Shown: positions 8,598 to 17,988 of the stretch, piece by piece | Layout of the letters: each line of letters opens with the position of its first letter | Numbering within the stretch: the first letter of the stretch is position 1 | DNA from: Pseudomonadota bacterium | Lineage (GTDB): Bacteria > Pseudomonadota > Gammaproteobacteria > Burkholderiales > Thiobacillaceae | Assembly: GCA_021811235.1 (NCBI GenBank) | Contig: JAJZPG010000002.1 | Location: 62,001-126,000 of the forward strand | DNA length: 64,000 nt | Direction: 5' to 3' | The notes under the pieces: generated by a model | The model's database searches: none | The model's input: only the letters and a program-made list of their open reading frames with translations | Told to the model about the DNA's origin: nothing | Made by a program: the position numbers and the translations under genes

Positions 8598-9841
8598 TTG
8601 ACCGCCAGCTCCGCAGGCGCCCCGGCCGAATCGATGAGGCCGTCGAATGCGCGCAGCAGCTGCGCCACGCGCCTGTCCCACTGGTTGGCCTGTGCGTAGT
8701 CGATGATCGCGGCCCGGTCCCACTGCTTTGCCAGCGCATCCTCCAGCGCCTGCTGCAGGGCAGCTGCATCGCCGAACGGCACGACCGCGCCGAGATCGTC
8801 GCGGCAGACGACTTCGCGATTGCCGCCGACGTCGGTGGTCACGACCGGCAGGCCGCACGCCATCGCCTCGAGAAAGACGTTGGCCCAGCCTTCGTTGCGC
8901 GTGGCGAGCACGAACACATCGGCCGCCGACAGCGGCCATTTGAGTTCGTCGGGCGGCAGGGAACCGAGAAAATGCACCTGGCCGGCGAGTCCGAGCCGGG
9001 CGGCCTGGGCTTCGAGCTCGGCGCGCATGTCGCCTTCGGGGCTGGCGCCGCCGACGATGAGGTAGTGCAGGTCTGGACTGCCCGCCCGCAGCGCAGGCAG
9101 GCAGTCGATGACACGATGCATGCCCTTGCGCTCGACCAGGCCGCCGACCGAAATCAGGACGCGGGCGTTCTCAGGCAGCGCGAAGCGGGCGCGTGCGGCG
9201 GCCCGATCGACCGGCCGGAACACGGCGGTATCGACGCCGTTGCCGACGACCTCGGTCTTGCCTGCGTCGGCGCCGAGTTCGAGCGCCAGCTGGCGCAGCG
9301 AATCGGACACCGAGAACACCCGTGCCGCCGCCTTGAGCACGCGCGACAGACGCGGGCGCAGCACAGGGTTGCGGCTATGCGGGACCTCGGTACCGCGGAG
9401 CGTCACGGTCACCGGCAGGCCGAGCCAACGGCCCAGCCGGATGGCGGCTTCGCCGTCGGGATAGGCGAAGTGGGCGTCGATCAGGCGCACGCCCTGCCGC
9501 TTGAGCCGACGCAGCAGGAAGAAACTGGCAAGCGCCATCGACAGGCCGTCGGCGCGGCGCAAGAGGCCTGGGACGGACAGAAAGCGCGGGTGATAGACAC
9601 GAATGCCCTGCTGCATTTCCAGCGCCGGAGCCTGCGGCCGGTAGCCTGGCCGCAGGCGGCGGATCAGCGACTGTCCGGGGAACCACGGCTGCGGCGAGAC
9701 GACCGCAAGCGGCCGCTCGCGCGCGACTCGAAACATGCGCTCGCGGATGAACAGGCCGGCGCCGGGGCGTGCCGCGCTGGGAAACAGCGAGCTGAACACC
9801 ACCAGGTCGATGCCGCCGGCGGCGGCGTGCCGCTCAGCCAA
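8594..9841 (-). CDS. Glycosyltransferase family 4
   Basis: 415 residues. A GT-B fold is indicated by the N-terminal IDLVVFSSLFPS strand, the Rossmann-type ISVGGLVERKG loop, and the GT4 donor signature ATRNEGWANVFLEAMACGLP with its EX7E glutamates. The GTG at 9883 would add 14 residues and overlap the neighbour by 50 bp with no Shine-Dalgarno sequence. I prefer the TTG at 9841, which has GGAG seven bases upstream and overlaps the stop of the preceding gene. It likely adds one sugar of the repeat unit at the cytoplasmic membrane. Confidence 0.85.
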   Translation of the reverse strand: MAERHAAAGGIDLVVFSSLFPSAARPGAGLFIRERMFRVARERPLAVVSPQPWFPGQSLIRRLRPGYRPQAPALEMQQGIRVYHPRFLSVPGLLRRADGLSMALASFFLLRRLKRQGVRLIDAHFAYPDGEAAIRLGRWLGLPVTVTLRGTEVPHSRNPVLRPRLSRVLKAAARVFSVSDSLRQLALELGADAGKTEVVGNGVDTAVFRPVDRAAARARFALPENARVLISVGGLVERKGMHRVIDCLPALRAGSPDLHYLIVGGASPEGDMRAELEAQAARLGLAGQVHFLGSLPPDELKWPLSAADVFVLATRNEGWANVFLEAMACGLPVVTTDVGGNREVVCRDDLGAVVPFGDAAALQQALEDALAKQWDRAAIIDYAQANQWDRRVAQLLRAFDGLIDSAGAPAELAVK

Positions 9842-11060
9842 GCGCCGTCTCCATCCCCGGCTTCCCCAGGCTGCCGTAGACACCGCGATAGCGCGCCACG
9901 CTGGCGGCCCAGTTGCGTTCGGTCTCGACGAACTGGCGGCCGTTCCTTTTCATGCTGTCCCAGCCCTGCTCGTATTTCAGCAGCGCCACCACCTTGCTGG
10001 CGAGGTCGCCCGCATTGCCGGCGCGGAACAACACGCCGGTCCTGCCGTCCTGGATCAGTTCCCTGTGGCCGCCGACGTCGGATGCCACCATCAACCGCCC
10101 CTGCGCCATCGCCTCCAGCGGCTTCAACGGGGTGACCAGTTCGGTCAGCCGCATCGGATGGCGCGCGTAGACCAGCACGTCGATGAGGTCGTAGTAGCGG
10201 TTCACCTCGTCGTGCGGCACGCGCCCGGTGAACACCACCCGGTCCTTCAGATCGAGCGCCATCACCTGCTGCTTCAGCGCGGCATCCTGCGGTCCGCCAC
10301 CGACCAGCAACACTTTCACGTCGGGCATCTGCTTCGCGATCGCCGGCAACGCCGCGATCAGCAGGTCGAGGCCTTCGTAGGCGTAGAACGAACCGATGAA
10401 CCCCAGCACGCGGCTGGCGCCGAGGCCGAGCTTCATCTTCAATTCGGGGTCGGGCTTGCCGCCGACGGCAAACTTGTCGATGTCGACCGCGTTGGGGATG
10501 ACGGTGATCTTCTCGGCCGGGATGCCGCGCGCGGCCAGATCGGCGCGCAGACCTTCGCAGATCACGGTCACCGCGTCGGCCTGCCGCACGGCCCAGGTTT
10601 CCAGCGCGCGCGTGAGGCGGTAGCGCAGGCTGCCCTCCCGGGTGCTGCCGTGGTCGACCGCGGCGTCCTCCCAGAATGCACGGATTTCATAGACGACGGG
10701 GATGCCGAGCCGGCGGCCGACGCGGATCGCCGGCACCGCGTCGAGCACCGGCGAATGCGCGTGCAGGATGTCCGGCCGCAGCTCGCGCGCCAGGTCCAGC
10801 AGGCGCTTCTCGATCGCCCCCATGACCGCGAACGGATCGCCGCCAGGCAGCTTCGCGAGCAGGCCGCCCGGCTTCGGCGTACGGTAGAAATGCAGGCCGT
10901 CGGCGTCCTCCTCCGGCACGCTGCAATTGATCTGCTTGGGGCCGGACAGGTGATAGGTGTCCCAGCCCAGCTTGCGCTGGTTGCGCAGGATCGCCGCGCT
11001 GCGGAAGGTGTAGCCGGAATGCAGCGGCAGGGTGTGGTCGAATACGTGCAGGATCTTCAT
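9834..11060 (-). CDS. Exosortase A-associated glycosyltransferase (GT4, TIGR04063-like)
   Basis: 408 residues, beginning MKILHVFDHTLPLHSGYTFR, the characteristic opening of the PEP-CTERM/exosortase A-associated GT4 family. The GT4 donor region reads PLKPLEAMAQGRLMVASDVGG, preceded by GFIGSFYAYEGLDLL. It acts as a retaining glycosyltransferase on a lipid-linked intermediate. ATGA overlap with the amidotransferase gene upstream gives translational coupling. Its fixed position next to the amidotransferase, typical of XrtA loci, suggests consecutive steps on the same sugar. Confidence 0.9.
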   Translation of the reverse strand: MKILHVFDHTLPLHSGYTFRSAAILRNQRKLGWDTYHLSGPKQINCSVPEEDADGLHFYRTPKPGGLLAKLPGGDPFAVMGAIEKRLLDLARELRPDILHAHSPVLDAVPAIRVGRRLGIPVVYEIRAFWEDAAVDHGSTREGSLRYRLTRALETWAVRQADAVTVICEGLRADLAARGIPAEKITVIPNAVDIDKFAVGGKPDPELKMKLGLGASRVLGFIGSFYAYEGLDLLIAALPAIAKQMPDVKVLLVGGGPQDAALKQQVMALDLKDRVVFTGRVPHDEVNRYYDLIDVLVYARHPMRLTELVTPLKPLEAMAQGRLMVASDVGGHRELIQDGRTGVLFRAGNAGDLASKVVALLKYEQGWDSMKRNGRQFVETERNWAASVARYRGVYGSLGKPGMETALG

Positions 11061-12976
11061 GCGGCCTCGCGCTCCGCCCCGTCCATGCCGAGCACCTGGC
11101 CGAGGAAGGCGTCGAACATCAACACCGTCCACAGGATCACCGAATAGTCGCGGCGACCGGACTGGTGCGCCTCGAACACCTCGCGCAGAAAATCCTGGTT
11201 GAACATGCCGGTCGACGCCAGTCGTTCTCCCAGCACCACGCCGCGGATAGTGGCGGTGAGCGGGCCGCGGAACCAGGCGGCAAGCGGTACCGAGAAGCCC
11301 ATCTTTTTCCGGTACAGCACGTCGTGCGGCAAATAGGGCTCCATCGCCTTCTTCAGCAGGTATTTGCCTTCGGTGCCGCGCAGCTTGAGATCGACCGGCA
11401 AGCCGGACACCCAGCCCATCAGTTCGTGGTCGAGCAGCGGCTCGCGCACTTCGAGCGCGTGCGCCATGCTGGCGCGGTCGACCTTGGTGAGGATGTCGCC
11501 GACCAGATAGGTCTTCATGTCGAGGTACTGCACCAGCGACAGCGGGTCGTCGGTGGGCGCCACCGCGGCGTGGCGGCGCAGCACGTCGACCGCCTGGTAG
11601 CCCTGCAGCTCGCGCCGGAAGGTCGGCGAGAACAGCTGTTTGCGTTGCGTGTCAGACAGCAGCGAGACGCCATGGAAATAGCCCTCGACGGTATCGCGCG
11701 CCAGCGCCTCGAAGGTGGTCTTGGCGCGGAACACCTTGGGCGCCCAGTCGGCTTTCGGATACAACTTCCCGAGCGTGCCGAACAGCGGACGGCGCAACGC
11801 GAGCGGCATCACCGAGCGCATGCGCTCCTCGTAGCGAAACCAGCGGTAGCGCCGGTAGCCGGCGAAATGTTCGTCGCCGCCGTCGCCCGACAGCGCGACT
11901 TTCACGTGCTTCCGCGCCAGTTCGCACACCCGGTAGGTGGGCAGCGCGGACGAGTCGGCGTAGGGTTCGTCGTATACCTGCGCCAGCTTGCCGACCAGGC
12001 TGAAGTCGTTGGAGGCGACCGTCTCGACGTGATGCCGCGTGTGGTAGCGGTCGGCGACCTGTTGCGCGAATTCGATCTCGTTGAACGCGGGGTCGTCGAA
12101 GCCGATCGAGCAGGTGTTCACCGGCGTCGCCGACTGCGTCGCCATCATCGCCACCACTGCGCTGGAGTCGACGCCGCCGGACAGGAAGGCGCCGAGCGGG
12201 ACGTCGGCGATCATGCGCAGACGGATCGATTCCTTCATGCGCTCGACCAGCTCGTCCATCGCGCCGGCCTCGTCCTTCACCGCCACCGGCTCGAAAGGCA
12301 TGTCCCAGTATTGTTTCGGCAGCGCCCGCGCCTCGCCACGCTTCAGGGTCAGGGTGAAGCCCGGCGGCAGCTTGTGCACGCGCTTGAAGATGGTACGCGG
12401 CTCGGGCACGTAGCCGTAGGCGAAATACTCCTCGACTGCCAGCGGATCGATGTCGCGCGACAGGCAGGGATGCACCATCAGCGACTTCAGCTCGGAACCG
12501 AAAATGAATTCGCCGGTATCGAGAAACGCGTAGTACAGCGGTTTGACGCCGAAGCGGTCACGCACCACGAACAGCGTTTCCTGCTTGCGGTCCCACAGCG
12601 CGAACGCGAACATGCCGCGAAAACGCGCGACGCAGGCCTCGCCCCAGGCCTCCCAGGCATGAACGATGACCTCGGTGTCGGAATGGGTGCGGAAGACGTG
12701 GCCGAGCGCCTCGAGCTGGGGCACCAGTTCCTGGAAATTGTAGATCTCGCCGTTGAACACGACGACCACGCTGCCGTCCTCGTTGAACAGGGGTTGCTGG
12801 CCGCTGGAGAGATCGATGATCGACAGCCGCCGATGCCCCAGCCCCACGCCCGGCTCCAGGTGCAGGCCGCCCTCGTCCGGCCCGCGATGGAACTGGGTTT
12901 CGTTCATGCGATGCAGCAGCTCGCGCGAGATCTCGTTCACGCCGCTGGTATCGAAAATTCCGGTGATGCCGCACAT
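11057..12976 (-). CDS. Exosortase A-associated asparagine synthase-type amidotransferase
   Basis: 639 residues. The start MCGITGIFD gives the free N-terminal Cys nucleophile of class II glutamine amidotransferases, with RGPDEGG and the FNGEIYN segment in the glutaminase domain. The synthetase domain has SGGVDSS at 266-272 and SGDGGDEHFAGY. This is the XrtA-system amidotransferase 1 family (TIGR03108). It should use glutamine and ATP to amidate a carboxylate, perhaps a uronic acid of the polymer rather than aspartate. Unlike the plus-strand paralogue at 2957-4783, all catalytic motifs are present. Confidence 0.92.
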   Translation of the reverse strand: MCGITGIFDTSGVNEISRELLHRMNETQFHRGPDEGGLHLEPGVGLGHRRLSIIDLSSGQQPLFNEDGSVVVVFNGEIYNFQELVPQLEALGHVFRTHSDTEVIVHAWEAWGEACVARFRGMFAFALWDRKQETLFVVRDRFGVKPLYYAFLDTGEFIFGSELKSLMVHPCLSRDIDPLAVEEYFAYGYVPEPRTIFKRVHKLPPGFTLTLKRGEARALPKQYWDMPFEPVAVKDEAGAMDELVERMKESIRLRMIADVPLGAFLSGGVDSSAVVAMMATQSATPVNTCSIGFDDPAFNEIEFAQQVADRYHTRHHVETVASNDFSLVGKLAQVYDEPYADSSALPTYRVCELARKHVKVALSGDGGDEHFAGYRRYRWFRYEERMRSVMPLALRRPLFGTLGKLYPKADWAPKVFRAKTTFEALARDTVEGYFHGVSLLSDTQRKQLFSPTFRRELQGYQAVDVLRRHAAVAPTDDPLSLVQYLDMKTYLVGDILTKVDRASMAHALEVREPLLDHELMGWVSGLPVDLKLRGTEGKYLLKKAMEPYLPHDVLYRKKMGFSVPLAAWFRGPLTATIRGVVLGERLASTGMFNQDFLREVFEAHQSGRRDYSVILWTVLMFDAFLGQVLGMDGAEREAA

Positions 12977-13027
12977 GCTGGTTATCTGTCCCTGTTCTGT
13001 CGAATTTTCAGGCCGTTCGACGGCCGT

Positions 13028-14152
13028 TCAGCGCCTTTTTTCCAGCGTCTGGTCGTACACGGCGGCATACGCCCCGGCCATCGCCGGGATGCTGAAGCGC
13101 TGCTCGGCCTGTCGCCGCGCATGCTGGCCGTGTCCCTCGATGCGAGCCGGAGAGTCCAGGTAAAAAAGCAAGGCCTGTACCATCTCGTCCAGATCGTCTG
13201 GCCGCACCAGCAGGCCATTGGCGCCGTCCTGCACCAGCTCGACGTTGCCGCCCACCGCCGTGGCGATCACCGGCAAACCGCTCGCGAACGCTTCCAGAAT
13301 GGTATTGGAGACGCCCTCGTTCCTGGAAGGCAGCACGAAGACGTCGATCATCTGCATGATTGCCGCGATGTCTTCGCGCTCGCCCGGGAGCCAGGCCAGA
13401 TGCGCCAGGCCCGCGCCCTGCAGCATGTCGAGACAGGTTTCGCGCGCGGCGCCCTCGCCGACGATGACCAGACGCGCGCGCTCGGCGCGCTCGGGCTGCT
13501 GCCGCATCAACTGGATGAAGGCACGCACCAGCAGGGGATAGTTCTTGACCTCGACCATGCGCCCGACCGAGCCGAACACGATGCTCTCCGGGTGGGCGAA
13601 ATCCGGGCGCGGACCGCTGCGCGGATGGAATTTCACGCTGTCGACGCCGTTGTAGATCTGGTGCAGCTTGTGCACCGGCACGCCGATGTCGCGGCGCAGC
13701 CAGGCTTCCAGGTCCCGGCTCACCGCAATGTAGTTCGACACCAGCGGCCGGGCAGCGCGGCGCAGCAGGTTGTATTTCCAGTTGCGCCCGTGCAGATCGA
13801 ACACGTCGCGCCCATGCTCGCCGTGCACCGTGGCGCGGACGCCGGCGGCGGCGGCGACGAACTGCGCCTCCAGCGCGGCCAGGTTGCGGGTGTGCACCAG
13901 GTCGGGTTCGAGGCGGCGCAGCAGCCTCCACAGACGCATCGCCCAGCCGAGGCTGTGGCCTGGCGGGCGGTTCAGGGCATGGAAATCGACCCGCTGCGCG
14001 GTGATGCGGTGGCGGAATCCGCTGTAGTCGGTCAACGCCACCACGGTATGCCGATAACGCTCAGGCGGCAGCGTGTTGAACAGGTTGACCATGCCGTTTT
14101 CCATGCCCCCCGTATCGAAACGGTGGACAACATGCACGATGTGCGCGGTCAC
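13028..14152 (-). CDS. Exosortase A-associated glycosyltransferase (GT4, TIGR03088-like)
   Basis: 374 residues from a GTG that overlaps the exosortase stop as GTGA. The N-terminus HIVHVVHRFDTGGMENGMVN is typical of the second sugar transferase of PEP-CTERM/EpsH loci. The donor-binding segment LPSRNEGVSNTILEAFASGLP carries the GT4 EX7E pattern. It contributes one sugar to the repeat unit. The GTG start is chosen for coupling and because no ATG lies near the conserved N-terminus. A 51-bp gap separates it from the next gene, the longest break in this part of the operon. Confidence 0.9.
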   Translation of the reverse strand: MTAHIVHVVHRFDTGGMENGMVNLFNTLPPERYRHTVVALTDYSGFRHRITAQRVDFHALNRPPGHSLGWAMRLWRLLRRLEPDLVHTRNLAALEAQFVAAAAGVRATVHGEHGRDVFDLHGRNWKYNLLRRAARPLVSNYIAVSRDLEAWLRRDIGVPVHKLHQIYNGVDSVKFHPRSGPRPDFAHPESIVFGSVGRMVEVKNYPLLVRAFIQLMRQQPERAERARLVIVGEGAARETCLDMLQGAGLAHLAWLPGEREDIAAIMQMIDVFVLPSRNEGVSNTILEAFASGLPVIATAVGGNVELVQDGANGLLVRPDDLDEMVQALLFYLDSPARIEGHGQHARRQAEQRFSIPAMAGAYAAVYDQTLEKRR

Positions 14153-15696
14153 TGCCCGTCGACCTGGTCGAGCGTCTGCCCGATCGCGGGCTCCATGTCG
14201 GCGGCAAAACGGGCCAGCGTGGCGGCCGCATTGTCCAGCCCGGCATCCTCGTAAGGCGTGGCGATCAGCACCGACAGGCCGTCGTCGCGCTGCAAGCGCA
14301 CGCGGTCGAACGCGAGCACCAGCTTGGCCAGTTGATCGTTCACCAGGGGACGCTGATTGATCAGGTTCCACTGCCACACCAGCAGGCGCTGGCCGTCGCT
14401 GCCGCGCATCTTGGCCTGCCGAACCTGACGCTGCACACCGCCGATCTCGACGCTGACGATAGCCTCGCCGACGTTCGACCAGTGCGGATCCTTCTGCCGG
14501 ATCATGAAATTCTGCGAATTGATCAGTTCGGCATCCTGGCGCTGGGTCACGTAGTAGTCCAGTTCCAGGAAGACGTTGCGCCCGGCCTGGGTATAGGATT
14601 GGCGCAGCTGGCGATCCGCCCCGACCCAGTGCGGCAGCCAGCTGGTAAACGCCGCGCCGGGTTGCCATCCGCCCTGTGCGCTGACCTGCAGGGGCGGCAT
14701 GGCGGGCAACGCGCGGGCATCCAGCCAGCGCGCATACGCCGGCCACAGGCCTGCCACCAGCAGCACGGCCAGGGCAACCGGCAGCAGCGGGAGCGCCCGG
14801 CTGCCGCCTGCCTGCCCGGCAGCCGGGCGGACGACCTCCGCTTCGGGCTGGTCGTCCTCGCGCCAGAAGCTGCCGATCCAGAACAGCAGCAGCATGACGA
14901 TGCCGAAGAACACCCAGCCGTAGATGTAATGATCGACGCCGAGCGCGAGCTTCATGTCGGACAGGTGCGCGATCATCACGATCATGTAGGCGCGCCCGCT
15001 GTTGGCGAACACCGGCACGATCATCGCCGCCAGCGAGAACAGCACGCGCCGCTGCCACGAACGGTAGGTGAGATAGGCGTACAGCACGCCCAGCGTGATC
15101 GAGGCGATCAGATAACGCAGACCCGAGCACCCCTCGACCACCGACCAGTCGCCGCTGGGGATGCTGAAGAAAGTGCCCTCACGGTAGACCGGTATGCCGG
15201 TCAGCTGCAGCATCGACACGGTAAAGTCGGCGGTCACGCCCATCAGCGGCTGGATCAGGAATTCGCCCACCGGCACCGCGAAGAACAGGAACATCAGGGG
15301 AAAAAACGCCGCCCACACGAACGTCCAGCCGAGCAAGGCCCACACCACGCCGATCAGCAGGGCGATGAATGCGTATTGCGCCACCACGTTGACGCTGCCT
15401 GCGTCCGCCAGCAGCCAGCTGGCGCCGGCGGCCACCAGCAGCAACAGCCCGCGCCAATCGGGGCGCGGCCGGATCTGCGCCAGCGTTCCGCGCTTGCGCC
15501 AGATGAGCCAGGCGCTGATCGGAACGATCAGGTAGCCGTGGGCGAAGGTTTCCGAGCGCTCCCACACCTCGACCATCGAATGGAAGGTCGGCCAGAAGAT
15601 GCCGGTCAGCAGCAGCAGGACGCCGACCGTCAGTACGGCTGGCAACAACCAGCCATTGCGCGCAGTCAAGGGAAGCGAATCGGGCAAGGCACTCAT
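14149..15696 (-). CDS. xrtA: Exosortase A with fused EpsI domain
   Basis: 515 residues. About eight membrane helices are followed, from around residue 300, by a periplasmic EpsI-type domain (DUF3485). The transpeptidase-like catalytic set is visible: Cys190 in VEGCSGLRYL, Arg235 in NSGRAYM and His256 in GVDHYIYGW. Exosortases cleave the C-terminal PEP-CTERM signal of exported proteins at the inner membrane and probably pass them on to a surface or matrix acceptor. The PEP-CTERM protein at 29236-30072 is a likely substrate. ATG 15696 is coupled to the upstream stop (ATGA); a GTG three codons earlier is less likely. Confidence 0.95.
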   Translation of the reverse strand: MSALPDSLPLTARNGWLLPAVLTVGVLLLLTGIFWPTFHSMVEVWERSETFAHGYLIVPISAWLIWRKRGTLAQIRPRPDWRGLLLLVAAGASWLLADAGSVNVVAQYAFIALLIGVVWALLGWTFVWAAFFPLMFLFFAVPVGEFLIQPLMGVTADFTVSMLQLTGIPVYREGTFFSIPSGDWSVVEGCSGLRYLIASITLGVLYAYLTYRSWQRRVLFSLAAMIVPVFANSGRAYMIVMIAHLSDMKLALGVDHYIYGWVFFGIVMLLLFWIGSFWREDDQPEAEVVRPAAGQAGGSRALPLLPVALAVLLVAGLWPAYARWLDARALPAMPPLQVSAQGGWQPGAAFTSWLPHWVGADRQLRQSYTQAGRNVFLELDYYVTQRQDAELINSQNFMIRQKDPHWSNVGEAIVSVEIGGVQRQVRQAKMRGSDGQRLLVWQWNLINQRPLVNDQLAKLVLAFDRVRLQRDDGLSVLIATPYEDAGLDNAAATLARFAADMEPAIGQTLDQVDGQ

Positions 15697-16913
15697 GCGG
15701 GGCACGTCTCCAGAACGGGAGCAACGGCAGGCGCCGTTTCGAACAGGACATCGACTGCCGATACGTTGCGGGTCCAGTCGTAGTGGGTGAGGATGCAGTC
15801 GCGCGCCGCGGCATTGGACCCGCGCGTCTGTAGCTGGGCGATGACACTGCGGGCGAACCCGGCCTCGTCCTGCGCCAGCTGGAAATCGCGCCCGGCCACG
15901 GCGCGGATGCCCTCGGCCGCCTGCGGGGTGGCCACCACCGGACGCGCCATCGCCATCGCCTCCAGCACCTTGTTCTGCACCCCGCGGGCGATCCTGAGCG
16001 GCGCCACCGCACAGGCCGCGTGCGCCAGCCAGGGCCGCACGTCGGGCACGCTGCCGGCGACCACCACGCCGGGCTGGCGTGCGAGCGCCAGCACCGCGTC
16101 AGTGGGCCGGCTGCCGACGATGGTGAACTGCGCCGCCGGCACTGCAGCCCGCAGCGCCGGAAAAATCCGTTCGGCAAACCAGCTGACGGCGTCGACGTTG
16201 GGCCAGTAGTCCATCGCACCGGTGAATACCACGCCCTGCACAGCGGGCGGATAGGGATTCGGATAGTCGCGCGCCGGCGAGAAATACTCGGCGTCGACGC
16301 CGTTCTCGAACGCGCCGATCTTGTGGCGGGCGGCGGGCGCGCGCCGCTGCAGCAAGGCCGCCTCGTCTTGCGACACCAGCAGGGTGGCGTCGAATTCCGC
16401 AGCCACCCGCGCTTCCCACTCGGCCAGCTTGCGCCCTTCGCGCGCGTACACCCACGACATCGGCCAGCGCTGCGTCGGCGCGTACTGCGTCCACTTGTCG
16501 GAATCGACGTCGACCATGTCGAGCACGCGGCGCGCGAGGCTCGCCGGCATGAACTGTGTCATGGCCGAGGAAAACGCCAGGCCGCGCGTCACCGTGCCGT
16601 CCGCCGCCAGCCCGGCAGCCCAGCGCCCGAGTTCGCGGCTGCGGTAATACGGCAACGTCAGCGCGTCCCCGGTCAGCAGGCCCGTCAGACTCGCCAGCCT
16701 GGCGCGCCGCGGATGCAGCGGCAGCAGCTTGATCGACGCGCAATACGGCTTCAGCGCTTCACCATATTGCCAGTCCTCGGGGTCGTCGACGAAAGCGCCG
16801 AGGTGGATGGCATAGCGCTTCGAAAGATGGCGCAGCAGGTGGAACGAGCGGATCTTGTCGCCCTTGTTGGGCGGGAACGGGATGCGGTGCGCGAGGAACA
16901 GCAGGCCTTCCAT
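15693..16913 (-). CDS. Exosortase A-associated sugar transferase (TIGR03087-like)
   Basis: 406 residues starting MEGLLFLAHRIPFPPNKGDK, the signature opening of the first sugar transferase of PEP-CTERM/EpsH systems. The C-terminal half is GT4-like: FTGAMDYWPNVDAVSWF and GVQNKVLEAMAMARPVVAT. It probably adds a sugar early in repeat-unit assembly. The gene starts 11 bp after the FemAB-like stop and its stop overlaps the exosortase start, keeping it in the core glycosyltransferase-exosortase block. Confidence 0.9.
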   Translation of the reverse strand: MEGLLFLAHRIPFPPNKGDKIRSFHLLRHLSKRYAIHLGAFVDDPEDWQYGEALKPYCASIKLLPLHPRRARLASLTGLLTGDALTLPYYRSRELGRWAAGLAADGTVTRGLAFSSAMTQFMPASLARRVLDMVDVDSDKWTQYAPTQRWPMSWVYAREGRKLAEWEARVAAEFDATLLVSQDEAALLQRRAPAARHKIGAFENGVDAEYFSPARDYPNPYPPAVQGVVFTGAMDYWPNVDAVSWFAERIFPALRAAVPAAQFTIVGSRPTDAVLALARQPGVVVAGSVPDVRPWLAHAACAVAPLRIARGVQNKVLEAMAMARPVVATPQAAEGIRAVAGRDFQLAQDEAGFARSVIAQLQTRGSNAAARDCILTHYDWTRNVSAVDVLFETAPAVAPVLETCPA

Positions 16914-16924
16914 GGTCGGGTCCG

Positions 16925-17986
16925 CTAGCCCAGGTTCTTCACGATATGCGGCCCGATCACGTTGGCGAGCGCCAGCGGCATTTTCTTCCAGGCCTGGATG
17001 AAGAGGCGATACTTCGGGTTGAGCGGATTGATTTCGGGCACATCCTTGTCCGCCACCAGGAAATATTCGTAATACAGCGGCGTCGGCTCGAAACCCCAGT
17101 TCTTCTTGAAATCGAACGAGCCGGTGCCGCGCTTGCTGCGGCCGAAGTCGAACACCTTCAGCCCCCGCTCGCAGGCGCGGCGCATCAGGTCCCAGTACAT
17201 GAAGTCGTTGCCGGCGACCGCGCGCGCGGCCTCGACGCCGCCGCCGTAGTAGGGCAGCACCTCGTCGCGGAAATAGAACGACATCACGCTGGCGATCACC
17301 TGGCCGTCGAGCGTGATGGTGAGCACTTCGCAGTCGTCGCCGAATTCGTCCTTCAGCAGCCGGAAGAATTTGCGCGAAAACACCGGCGTGCCAAGCCGGT
17401 GCACGCTCGCCGAGTAGGCCTGGAAGAAGCGCGTGGTGTCGACGTCGATCTCGCCGACGAGGCCGGCCTTGATGCCCTTCCTGACCATCGCGCGCTGCTT
17501 GCGCGGAATGGCGTTCATGTTGGCCTCGAGCTCGGGATCGATCGCTTTCTTGAACGTGACGTAGAGGTCCTTGGTCGGCCAGTGCGCATGCTGAGCGGCC
17601 TGGTTGCGGTATTCGAGCGCGCCGACCCTGAGCTGCCGCGCCAGCGCCTGTGCCGCCGCGTCGAGGGCGCGGTACGCTGCGTCGTGGTCGGCGAGGATGC
17701 CGCCGTAGGCGCAGAACGGCAGCGAACCCAGGCTGTGGCCGAACAACCGGCTCCTGATCTCGGCCAGCGGCAGCACGCCGACGATCTCGCCGCCGCGCTC
17801 GGCCAGCAGGAAATGCGTGCGATGGCCGAACGCACCCTCGATCACGCGCCGCCAGCCGGCGCGATGGAAGAAGGTCGCATCCGGATGCGCGTTCACGTAG
17901 GCATCCCAACGGTCAGGCTCGTGCGACTGCAGAGGGCGTACCGTGACGTCTGCGGTCAGGTCGGCGGCGGGAAGTTCAGACTGCAT
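16925..17986 (-). CDS. FemAB-like acyltransferase, XrtA/PEP-CTERM-associated
   Basis: 353 residues. It shows the double GNAT-like fold of the FemAB family: FFHRAGWRRVIEGAFGH near the N-terminus, and FDFGRSKRGTGSFDFKKNWG in the second domain, the conserved block of TIGR03019. FemAB proteins attach amino acids from aminoacyl-tRNA to peptidoglycan precursors; the exosortase-associated group probably aminoacylates or acylates the polysaccharide. A GTG two codons upstream overlaps the deacetylase stop and is an equally possible start. It supports the idea of an amide-modified polymer in this locus. Confidence 0.9.
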   Translation of the reverse strand: MQSELPAADLTADVTVRPLQSHEPDRWDAYVNAHPDATFFHRAGWRRVIEGAFGHRTHFLLAERGGEIVGVLPLAEIRSRLFGHSLGSLPFCAYGGILADHDAAYRALDAAAQALARQLRVGALEYRNQAAQHAHWPTKDLYVTFKKAIDPELEANMNAIPRKQRAMVRKGIKAGLVGEIDVDTTRFFQAYSASVHRLGTPVFSRKFFRLLKDEFGDDCEVLTITLDGQVIASVMSFYFRDEVLPYYGGGVEAARAVAGNDFMYWDLMRRACERGLKVFDFGRSKRGTGSFDFKKNWGFEPTPLYYEYFLVADKDVPEINPLNPKYRLFIQAWKKMPLALANVIGPHIVKNLG

Positions 17987-17988
17987 GT

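Noticed and set aside
11165-14254. A 1029-codon plus-strand open frame opposite the amidotransferase and glycosyltransferase genes
   Set aside because: It is a GC-rich antisense shadow, with His/Arg/Ala-biased composition and no motifs.
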